Assembly (NCBI GenBank): GCA_030614505.1
Contig: JAUWTX010000174.1
Span: forward strand, 1 to 5,227
Direction: 5' to 3'
Length of the DNA stretch: 5,227 bases
DNA from: Desulfuromonadales bacterium
GTDB taxonomy: Bacteria; Desulfobacterota; Desulfuromonadia; Desulfuromonadales; BM103
In this document: piece after piece, positions 1 through 5,227 of the stretch
How the letters are laid out: each line of letters begins with the position of its first letter
Numbering within the stretch: the stretch's first letter is position 1
Notes under the pieces: model-generated
Databases searched by the model: none
Told to the model about the DNA's origin: nothing
What the model saw: the letters and a program-made list of their open reading frames with translations, nothing else
Translations under genes and position numbers: made by a program

Positions 1-33
1 AGCAGGGGCAAACTGCGACCTGTCATCAAGCAT
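1..33 (-). CDS. Start of downstream gene coupled to the SMC-like ATPase (partial, function unknown)
   Basis: Eleven codons are visible on the minus strand before the left edge, reading MLDDRSQFAPA, which is too little to assign a family. The start at 33 is preferred because a strong Shine-Dalgarno (GGGGAGG, minus strand of 49-43) sits 9 nt upstream of it. This makes the gene overlap the last 8 nt of the ATPase gene in a different frame. A second ATG at 26 (TGATG junction, peptide MTGRSLPL) is possible but is about 16 nt from the same ribosome site, which is long. Tight overlap indicates translational coupling and one transcript, so the product is probably a partner of the ATPase. That is inference from arrangement only. 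Confidence 0.6.
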   Translation of the reverse strand, partial: MLDDRSQFAPA

Positions 34-3000
34 GGCTGCTTACCTCCCCGACTGCATGACGTTTATTCATCAGACCCTCAACAAGATCGGAACTCTCAGG
101 CTGCATGACCATAATCCCTTTGCTACGATCTATCTCATGCAGACGGTGGAACATCCCAAGCAGCGCAGTCTCCCCGGATGGGAAAGCCGCCAGCATGCGA
201 ATATTGGCCCGCTCGAGCATTTCAAAGAGTCGCATCGTATTTTCCCGGTCAATCATCCCCAGTTCATCAACCGGCCAGTGTATCGGCGTTACCCGGTTGT
301 CACAAAGATAGTGGGTCAGACCGATAAAAATACCAAAAAGCGCAAGGTAGCTGAGCCCCCGGCTGGAAACATTCAGCAGATCATTATCATTCTTTATGAA
401 GACCGTTCGACCGTTTTCGGTAATTTCCATAGTCAGATCAAACAGTGTCTGCAAATCGTTGCTGGAACGGACCTTCTGAACCGCGATCAGAGCGACACCC
501 ATGGCCACTACCAGTTCTCTATCGGGCAATGTATCGGCACGATCAATCGTCCACTCTGACCACTCTTTCGAGAAATGCTCCAGTTCTGTCCAGTATTCCA
601 GGTCACTGATTTTTGATGACAGTTGGATGTTAATGTCCGAAATAGCCTCGATAGAGACCGCATTCTTAATGGCTTCGCTGATGGTGCGGGAGTAGTTTCC
701 TATTCGCCTGTCTGTTGCGCTCAGCCCGTGAAAAAACTCTGTGAGTTGCCCACCAACACTGCGAATGGTCTGAATAAGGGCATCCCGCATGGTTGGTACG
801 ATATCATTGATAAATGTATTCAATAGCGGCGGCAGGTGGCGCCAATAATCCGGATCCGTGGCAAAATCCTTACCCAACTGAGCAGATCTCTCGTTAACCA
901 GCTGCACCCAGCTGCGTTTGATTTTTTCATCTACACCCCGCTCGATGACATTTTCAGCCAACTTGATCCCACGCGAAACCTTGATTTCCTGTTCCTTGAA
1001 ATAGTTTTGTGTTTGGTTGGCGCTGTCCAGCAGATGGCGGGGTGTACCTTCCGCAACCTCAGCAGTATCCGGATAAATGCCTATCGTCTTGATCGTGTTT
1101 TCGATCTCGCTGGCGAGTGACCTGCAACCTGTCAGTTCCCCCTGAATCAGGCTTCGCTTTGTTTTGGTGTTTCGGATTTCATTTTCAAAGTTCGTGCGCT
1201 CCATATTGAGCCTTGTCTCTGCAACACGATGCGCTTCAGCTGATTTTCCCAAGTCGTTTTTCAGTCCATTCATGCGCGACCATTGGGACTCGATCCATTC
1301 ACGGTACTCGGTGATGATAATCGCGTATCCGGAAATCTCCTCTACGCGGGACTTGAGCTCGTTTCGTTCACTTTCAGCCGTTTTCAATGCAGAGGTTTCT
1401 ACACCTCTTTCCGAACAAAGCGCGTCGAAGTCAGACCAGATTTGCGCTATGCGTTGTTTGTGATGGGCTCTTTCCGATCCGATTTGCTCGATCACTTCGG
1501 ACATTTCCTGATCTATTCTGGAGATTTCATCCGCTTCACTGGCTTTGACATCTCCGATAGCGTTCCGGTAGGTGGCACGAATCCCTTCAATTTCAGCCTT
1601 GTGCTGCTTATCAAATGCAATAAGAACACCTTCAAGCTCAGCCCACTTTTTCTTTGCCAGGGTTTTCCTCTGGGCAGTGGCTTCAGAGATTTGTTGCTTT
1701 TCGGTAGCTTGTGCCTGAATCCGGTCGGTGAGGCGTCGCTCGATCCTTTGCTGCGCCAATCTTGCATGGTCAACCAACTTCAAGGCATTTTTATTCTTTT
1801 TCGCCCTCTTCCGCGCTTGTTTTTCACATTGCTCATGGTTGCTCTGGCTTGCTTCTTTGCGAAGTTCAGCTTGCGTCAATTGGCTGGTTAACTCCTCTTC
1901 TGACGCTGCGGCTTCAGCCGGCTCAAGAACAGAGAGGTCGATGTCCCATCCAAAGCAGCTTTTCTGATCTTGCTTGAAATTCGGTGCCAGATCTTTGCGC
2001 AGAAAAAGCTCAGGATTGATGGTCTTGCCAATACCCTGCCACCATTTTGGATCTTGCCGGCGCAATTCAGATAACCAGGTTCCATCTGCATATAGCATTT
2101 CGCGAATCTTCTCACAAATGTTACTGCGTTCCAGCAATTCACGATTAGCCCGGCTCTTTTCCGAAATCGCATCATCGAGCTGTTGTTTTGCATTACGAGC
2201 CGATTGCTCGTTCTGCGACAATTGATGAGACGTTTGTTCGCGTTCGCGGTTGATTTGTTCAATGGCATCAGACAATACGGTTAAGCGTGCTTCTTCCTCT
2301 TCGGTTCGTGCAGATGAATTCGCCTCTACCCTGGCCTGAGAACGTTCTTCTACAAGTGTGTTCCTTTCAGGCTCAGCCTTTGCACCAGATTCCTCAAGCG
2401 CCTTGCTTTTTTCCTCATGAAGGAAGTTTTCCTGCTCGCGAGCCTTCTCTTTAACGGCACCGGCTGATTCGGTTATCTTCTCCTTACGGCGGTCGAGTTT
2501 TTCCTTCGCCTTTGTATGACGCTCAGACTCGTCTTTCTCTTGCTGATCGAACGGCTGACGGTGAGTGGCAACGGCTTCGTTGAGTTGGTTGACTCGATCT
2601 GTTGCCTGCTCCAGCAAACCCGTCAGTCGATCGAGGTCCTGATAGTGCGAGATTTTTGTCTGGATCTCCTCTCCTTCGTACTCGTCATGCCTTTTGTATA
2701 GCTGGTCTATGCTCGCACCTAATGTAGAAACTGAAGCCTGCTGCCCACTAATTTCAGTCCGGAGTTTTCGCTCTTTGGATTCCCAGGCATTGCGACAGGT
2801 TTCATACGCTTGATTCAGTTGCACCAGCTCCGATTCATAGCCATCAAGTTCTTTGTTGACCGCCTCTTCTGCAAGCTTTAATCCACTGTACAGTGCTCCT
2901 AATCGGGATTGTGTCTCAAGGTAGTCCTCGTATTCAGTGAGGACCTGGCTTATTGCCGGCAACTTTCTTTCAAAATCATTCAGCCATTGAATCCGCTCAG

Positions 3001-3715
3001 CCAGTGCGATGTTGTCCGGGTGATGTGGTGGACTGGGAATCGTAACACCATCTCTGGTCATAATATCAGAGAGCATCGCCTTCATTTTTTCCAGATTGCC
3101 ATGCTGATTCTGGATGGCTATGCAGATCTTCTCAATATGCTGCATAGTGCCTGTTCCATCACCCAGGCAGAAATCTCTTGCCAGTCGACGATTCTCGGCG
3201 GCAGAGAGTGATCGGCGAAGTAACCCGGAGTCGTTTTGTATGACTGCCCTATAATCAGTCACTATGTCCAACTGCCGGGAAAACTTCAGCTCTTTGGATT
3301 GCCAGTGAGAGCGCAATTCGCCGCCCTGGTAAAATTTGGGTTCACCATGTTCCCCGGTCAACGAAAAATTCTCCGTAGAGAATCCTCCTTTCAGGAAACG
3401 GTAGGCCAACTTAGGGTGTTCGGATGTGGGATGTCTATAGAGTATTGCGCAGCAGACGCCATCCACCCGTTCATATTCAAAGATAATGAGGCTCGATAAT
3501 CTCGGCAGGTAATGGTCAATGAATGAATCTCTACCCGCTGCGCGAATCTCCACCTGCCTTGGTTCGGCGCCAAAGAATATTGGAAGGAGAAGAAGAAAGG
3601 TGGTTTTCCCGGACGCGTTACCCCCGGTAATAGTGGCGTGGCCGTCGAGGTCAACGTAAAAATGTTTCCCAGCAATAAAACTGTCGATCAGGATGATTCG
3701 CTGGAGTCCATTCAT
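26..3715 (-). CDS. SMC/Rad50-like coiled-coil ATPase, DUF3584-type
   Basis: A large P-loop ATPase of 1229 aa with SMC-like architecture. Seen: Walker A GGNASGKT at residues 31-38; an N-terminal head lobe to about residue 250 containing YLPRLSSLIIFEYER (69-83); highly charged Glu/Lys/Gln-rich coiled coil at about 265-540 and again at about 605-875; a short Trp-containing centre at about 541-600; a C-terminal head with a signature-like VSSRGLSYL (1116-1124), Walker B IHWPVDE (1145-1151, D1150/E1151) and a following AAFPSGE (1176-1182) near the H-loop position. No CxxC zinc hook is present. Head motifs at both ends imply an intramolecular ATPase head at the end of a folded arm, probably acting on DNA in the cytoplasm. 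Length and the early motifs fit Pfam DUF3584 as I remember it, a family without an established function. The ATG at 3715 leaves about 30 residues before Walker A, as usual for SMC heads, and has AGGT 9 nt upstream. It is first in its operon and overlaps the next gene. Alternatives are a Lamassu- or MksB/JetC-related SMC. ATPase assignment is firm; biological role is unknown. Confidence 0.9.
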   Translation of the reverse strand: MNGLQRIILIDSFIAGKHFYVDLDGHATITGGNASGKTTFLLLLPIFFGAEPRQVEIRAAGRDSFIDHYLPRLSSLIIFEYERVDGVCCAILYRHPTSEHPKLAYRFLKGGFSTENFSLTGEHGEPKFYQGGELRSHWQSKELKFSRQLDIVTDYRAVIQNDSGLLRRSLSAAENRRLARDFCLGDGTGTMQHIEKICIAIQNQHGNLEKMKAMLSDIMTRDGVTIPSPPHHPDNIALAERIQWLNDFERKLPAISQVLTEYEDYLETQSRLGALYSGLKLAEEAVNKELDGYESELVQLNQAYETCRNAWESKERKLRTEISGQQASVSTLGASIDQLYKRHDEYEGEEIQTKISHYQDLDRLTGLLEQATDRVNQLNEAVATHRQPFDQQEKDESERHTKAKEKLDRRKEKITESAGAVKEKAREQENFLHEEKSKALEESGAKAEPERNTLVEERSQARVEANSSARTEEEEARLTVLSDAIEQINREREQTSHQLSQNEQSARNAKQQLDDAISEKSRANRELLERSNICEKIREMLYADGTWLSELRRQDPKWWQGIGKTINPELFLRKDLAPNFKQDQKSCFGWDIDLSVLEPAEAAASEEELTSQLTQAELRKEASQSNHEQCEKQARKRAKKNKNALKLVDHARLAQQRIERRLTDRIQAQATEKQQISEATAQRKTLAKKKWAELEGVLIAFDKQHKAEIEGIRATYRNAIGDVKASEADEISRIDQEMSEVIEQIGSERAHHKQRIAQIWSDFDALCSERGVETSALKTAESERNELKSRVEEISGYAIIITEYREWIESQWSRMNGLKNDLGKSAEAHRVAETRLNMERTNFENEIRNTKTKRSLIQGELTGCRSLASEIENTIKTIGIYPDTAEVAEGTPRHLLDSANQTQNYFKEQEIKVSRGIKLAENVIERGVDEKIKRSWVQLVNERSAQLGKDFATDPDYWRHLPPLLNTFINDIVPTMRDALIQTIRSVGGQLTEFFHGLSATDRRIGNYSRTISEAIKNAVSIEAISDINIQLSSKISDLEYWTELEHFSKEWSEWTIDRADTLPDRELVVAMGVALIAVQKVRSSNDLQTLFDLTMEITENGRTVFIKNDNDLLNVSSRGLSYLALFGIFIGLTHYLCDNRVTPIHWPVDELGMIDRENTMRLFEMLERANIRMLAAFPSGETALLGMFHRLHEIDRSKGIMVMQPESSDLVEGLMNKRHAVGEVSSHA
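43..49 (-). promoter_or_regulatory. Strong ribosome binding site for the downstream partial gene
   Basis: The minus strand reads GGGGAGG followed by TAAGCAGCC and ATG at 33, an ideal 9-nt spacing. The site lies inside the 3' coding end of the ATPase gene. It is much stronger than the ATPase's own site, and it decides between the two possible starts (33 versus 26) of the next gene. Confidence 0.6.
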
Positions 3716-3745
3716 TTCTCAAATACCTGTCTGATTACAATTTGC

Positions 3746-3768
3746 AATTCGGGGACAGTATACCTATT
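3746..3768 (+). repeat. Left terminal inverted repeat of the RAYT-derived element
   Basis: Reads AATTC, then GGGGA, then CAGTATACCTATT. It pairs with the right repeat over AATTC, GGGG and the 13-bp core, with a 3-nt insertion and a 1-nt deletion on the right. It contains the palindrome GTATAC (3758-3763). AGTATA at 3757-3762 could also pair with TATACT at 3775-3780, giving a subterminal hairpin of the sort Y1 transposases recognise. Confidence 0.75.
3757..3762 (-). promoter_or_regulatory. Possible -10 hexamer for the SMC-like ATPase operon
   Basis: The minus strand reads TATACT, five of six matches to TATAAT, with 41 nt between it and the ATG at 3715. It lies within the left terminal repeat of the transposon remnant. 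No good -35 is visible at 17 nt; TTGATG occurs about 20 nt upstream, which is long. Sequence-only suggestion. Confidence 0.3.
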
Positions 3769-3954
3769 CGCAGATATACTACCATCAAGCTATTTTACAA
3801 TGAGGTAATCGACGGCAGAAGACGTTCTTCTGTGAAGATGACTATCGCTACTACATTGACCTCATGTCTGAGTTCTCAACACAAGCTGGAAGTCATTACA
3901 GGCAATGAGCTGGCTCCTAAAAGAGCTGGCCGCAAGCCAGTTATCAGAAAATAG
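3765..3954 (+). pseudogene. Y1 transposase (RAYT/IS200-like) remnant, N- and C-terminal pieces fused out of frame
   Basis: Two frames carry recognisable pieces. The first (frame of 3804) reads GNRRQKTFFCEDDYRYYIDL from 3804 to 3863 and then MSEF. It matches the N-terminal RGNRRQxxFF...DxxxYLDL block of REP-associated tyrosine transposases as I know them. The second (frame of 3889) reads EVITGNELAPKRAGRKPVIR up to Lys and TAG at 3952-3954, which resembles the basic GRKP-type C terminus of the same family. A TGA at 3801-3803 sits where the conserved Arg before GN is expected, consistent with CGA to TGA decay. The middle, including the His-x-His metal-binding motif and the catalytic tyrosine region, is absent; the deletion junction is near 3879. 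RAYTs are usually about 200 aa or more, so this copy cannot encode a working enzyme. Strand and family are well supported, the exact junction less so. Confidence 0.75.
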
Positions 3955-3974
3955 GTATACTGCCCCACTGAATT
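3950..3974 (-). repeat. Right terminal inverted repeat of the RAYT-derived element
   Basis: Plus strand AATAGGTATACTG followed by CCCC, ACTG and AATT, which is the inverted copy of the left end. The stop codon of the transposase C-terminal remnant (TAG, 3952-3954) lies inside the repeat, so the coding end and the element end abut, as expected for a compact transposon. Confidence 0.75.
3956..3961 (+). promoter_or_regulatory. Possible -10 hexamer for the efflux operon
   Basis: TATACT on the plus strand in the right terminal repeat, 45 nt before the adaptor ATG at 4007. It mirrors the outward hexamer of the left repeat. The -35 position (CAAGCC, 3933-3938) is poor, so an activator or a different promoter may be used. 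Confidence 0.28.
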
Positions 3975-4006
3975 CTCCCTTTAAATTACACCCCCGGCGA
4001 GACGCA

Positions 4007-5104
4007 ATGAACATGCCTTTGAAAAAAAAGAATTTACTACTGGTAGTGGTTTTACTCTGCGGCATTTTCCTGCCCGGCTGCGAGCAACAGCCGCCGGCCG
4101 AGCCTCTGGTCCGCCCTGTCCTGACCCAGTTGGTGGAGATAAAACACTACTGGCGGAAGTCCCGTTATGCCGGCGAAGTGAAGGCGCGTTATGAAATGGC
4201 GCTGGGGTTCCGCATCAAAGGTAAAATCATTGAACGCTTCGTGGAAGTCGGGGAAGTGGTTGAGCCGGGTGCTCTGCTGGCCAAGCTGGATCCGCAGGAT
4301 TACCAGTTGCAACTGATGGAAGCAGAGGGTGGTCTTGCCGCAGCCAGGGCTGAACAAAAAAAAGCAGCCTCGGACCTCAAGCGCTATGAACAGCTGTATA
4401 AAGATAAAATCGTCAGCGCCACTGAATGGCAGAAATATAGCAATGCCGATGCTGTAGCCAATGCGCGATTCAAGCAGGCCGAGGCGCAGGCGGATGTGGC
4501 GCGCAACCAGACCGAATACACCTCGCTGCATAGCGATAAAGGCGGTGTCATTACCGCACTGGACATGGAGGTCGGGCAGGTTGTTGTTGCCGGCCAGACT
4601 GTTGTTAATCTGGCATTGCCGCAGGAGAAGGAGGTCGTGATCGCCGTTGCGGAAAATCGACTGAATGAGTTGCGTCATGCCGACGACATCACAATCAACA
4701 TGTGGATGAACCCGGACAAGCTGTATAAAGGCCGGGTGCGTGAAATCTCTCCCGGCGCCGACCCCGTCACCAGAACCTATTCCGTTAAAATCACCATGCT
4801 GGATGCGGATGATGTGGTGCAGCTCGGCATGACCGCATCCGTTGTGGTAATGCAGAAACGAGAGGGCAAAGTAGCTCACCTGCCTCTCCCCGCCATCTTT
4901 CAGAAAGAGGAGAAGCCAGCGGTATGGATATACTCGGAAAAAACTTCCAGGGTTAATCTGCAGCCTGTAGAGGTAGCGGAATACCAATACGATGCGGTGT
5001 TGATCAGCGGCGGCCTTAAACAGGGGCAGCGGGTAGTGACTGCCGGTGTGAATAAACTCGTGCCCAATCAGAAAGTTCGCCTGCTGCAAGGAAAACAGTT
5101 GTGA
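4007..5104 (+). CDS. RND efflux periplasmic adaptor subunit (membrane fusion lipoprotein)
   Basis: A 365-aa periplasmic adaptor that would link an inner-membrane RND pump to an outer-membrane channel. Seen: a lipoprotein signal with KKK at 6-8, a hydrophobic stretch 9-22 and lipobox LPGC with Cys25 as the lipidation site; first lipoyl half around ALGFRIKGKI to LLAKLDPQDY (65-99); an alpha-helical hairpin rich in Ala/Gln/Glu/Lys (about 100-170); second lipoyl half with GGVITALDMEVGQVVVAG (179-196); a beta-barrel (about 207-282) containing GRVREISPGADPVTRTY (242-258); and a C-terminal membrane-proximal domain to 365. Order and length fit the RND MFP family (AcrA/MexA-like). The start at 4007 gives a standard signal peptide. 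The in-frame ATG at 3905 would add 34 residues encoded by the transposon remnant and bury the signal. ATG at 4013 is an acceptable alternative, with a weak GGCGAG 11 nt upstream. The residue after Cys25 is Glu, not the Asp of classical inner-membrane retention. Substrate cannot be told. Confidence 0.93.
   Translation: MNMPLKKKNLLLVVVLLCGIFLPGCEQQPPAEPLVRPVLTQLVEIKHYWRKSRYAGEVKARYEMALGFRIKGKIIERFVEVGEVVEPGALLAKLDPQDYQLQLMEAEGGLAAARAEQKKAASDLKRYEQLYKDKIVSATEWQKYSNADAVANARFKQAEAQADVARNQTEYTSLHSDKGGVITALDMEVGQVVVAGQTVVNLALPQEKEVVIAVAENRLNELRHADDITINMWMNPDKLYKGRVREISPGADPVTRTYSVKITMLDADDVVQLGMTASVVVMQKREGKVAHLPLPAIFQKEEKPAVWIYSEKTSRVNLQPVEVAEYQYDAVLISGGLKQGQRVVTAGVNKLVPNQKVRLLQGKQL
5089..5092 (+). 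promoter_or_regulatory. Ribosome binding site for the RND pump gene
   Basis: AGGA within the 3' end of the adaptor gene, 8 nt before the GTG at 5101. It supports GTG as the start and translation coupled to the adaptor. Confidence 0.5.
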
Positions 5105-5227
5105 CCCGATTGAACCTTTCAGAATGGGCGCTGCAACACCGCTCCCTGACGATCTATTTTATGCTCGCATTTTTTATTGCCGGCCTGTTCTCTTATCTGC
5201 AACTGGGCCAGGCCGAAGATCCGGAAT
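5101..5227 (+). CDS. RND efflux pump permease subunit, N-terminal part
   Basis: Forty-two codons are present before the right edge; the full protein of this family is usually just over 1000 aa. It begins at GTG 5101, overlapping the adaptor stop by 4 nt (GTGA), with AGGA 8 nt upstream. The peptide opens with LNLSEWALQHRSLTIYF, followed by a hydrophobic first transmembrane segment (about residues 15-31), then YLQLGQAEDPE. That segment resembles the conserved post-TM1 GxxEDPxF motif of AcrB-type RND pumps (HAE1-like). It would be the proton-driven inner-membrane pump partnering the adaptor. Substrate specificity and subfamily cannot be judged from this fragment. The outer-membrane component is not in the window. 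Confidence 0.9.
   Translation, partial: MTRLNLSEWALQHRSLTIYFMLAFFIAGLFSYLQLGQAEDPE

Larger units (their letters stand above)
3746..3974. mobile_element. MITE-like remnant of a RAYT/IS200-type transposon
   Basis: About 230 bp bounded by imperfect inverted repeats that share the perfect 13-bp core CAGTATACCTATT (3756-3768, and its complement at 3950-3962). The core is preceded on the outside by GGGG and then AATT at both ends. The inside carries the beginning and end of a Y1 transposase reading frame with the middle deleted. The outer motif GGGGACAGTATAC is one I recall as recurring beside Y1/RAYT transposase genes in proteobacterial genomes; this is memory, not a search. The element fills nearly all of the spacer between two divergent operons. 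Exact ends are uncertain by a few bases because the right end has small indels relative to the left. Confidence 0.7.

Noticed and set aside
32..559. 175-aa plus-strand open frame at the left edge
   Set aside because: Antisense to the ATPase C-terminal head, whose signature and Walker B motifs are clearly encoded on the other strand.
1283..1891. 202-aa plus-strand open frame inside the ATPase gene
   Set aside because: Antisense to the coiled-coil coding region, with no recognisable domain. The ATPase frame is continuous and explains the sequence.
26..3715. Wadjet JetC / MksB identity
   Set aside because: No jetA/jetB-type genes precede it and the transcription unit begins with this gene. The N-terminal motifs look more like DUF3584. 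It cannot be fully excluded without a profile search.
26..3715. Rad50/SbcC identity
   Set aside because: There is no CxxC zinc hook at the coiled-coil apex, the signature motif is not canonical, and no SbcD/Mre11 gene is seen alongside.
3742..3954. A 70-aa intact small protein in the intergenic region
   Set aside because: Its first half is out of frame with the recognisable transposase N-terminal block. Only the last ~22 residues match the transposase tail, so it is an open frame by chance through a pseudogene.
3905..4006. Upstream start adding 34 residues to the adaptor
   Set aside because: The extension is encoded by the transposon remnant and its terminal repeat, and would displace the lipoprotein signal from the N terminus.
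4052..5089. 345-aa open frame on the minus strand across the adaptor gene
   Set aside because: It is a mirror of the well-supported adaptor gene, with His/Phe/Leu-rich antisense composition, no family resemblance and no ribosome site.
1..5227. CRISPR array, tRNA or rRNA genes, rho-independent terminators
   Set aside because: No regularly spaced repeats, no RNA gene signatures and no GC-rich stem followed by a T-run in the non-coding parts. The only non-coding stretch is filled by the transposon remnant.

Overview
The window looks like chromosomal DNA from a Gram-negative bacterium, probably a gamma- or betaproteobacterium. The evidence is an RND efflux operon whose adaptor carries a lipobox, plus a decayed REP-associated tyrosine transposase (RAYT) of a kind common in Proteobacteria. 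The sequence does not support a genus call.

Layout. Positions 1-3715 are transcribed leftward (minus strand) and hold one very large gene for a 1229-residue SMC/Rad50-like P-loop ATPase. It has a Walker A near the N terminus, a Walker B near the C terminus, and two long coiled-coil arms joined by a short Trp-rich central segment. It resembles the DUF3584 family from memory; no search was run. The first 11 codons of a downstream minus-strand gene overlap its 3' end and run off the left edge, so the ATPase is the first gene of an operon whose remaining genes lie outside the window.

Positions 3716-4006 are the divergent intergenic region. Most of it is a ~230-bp element bounded by inverted repeats sharing a 13-bp perfect core. 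Inside are the fused N-terminal and C-terminal remnants of a Y1 (IS200/RAYT-like) transposase on the plus strand, lacking the catalytic middle. It reads as a non-autonomous, MITE-like derivative or an internally deleted transposase copy. Each terminal repeat presents an outward TATACT hexamer about 42-46 nt from the neighbouring start codon, so it may contribute to promoters on both sides.

Positions 4007-5227 are transcribed rightward: a complete lipoprotein periplasmic adaptor (membrane fusion protein), then, overlapping it by 4 nt, the first 42 codons of the RND inner-membrane pump. Together they would form two parts of a tripartite efflux pump. The efflux and SMC-like operons have no evident functional link and share only the divergent spacer.

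The best candidate for an under-described system is the SMC-like ATPase with its coupled, off-window partner. It is not a canonical Wadjet/MksBEF arrangement, because the ATPase is promoter-proximal with no jetA/jetB genes before it.
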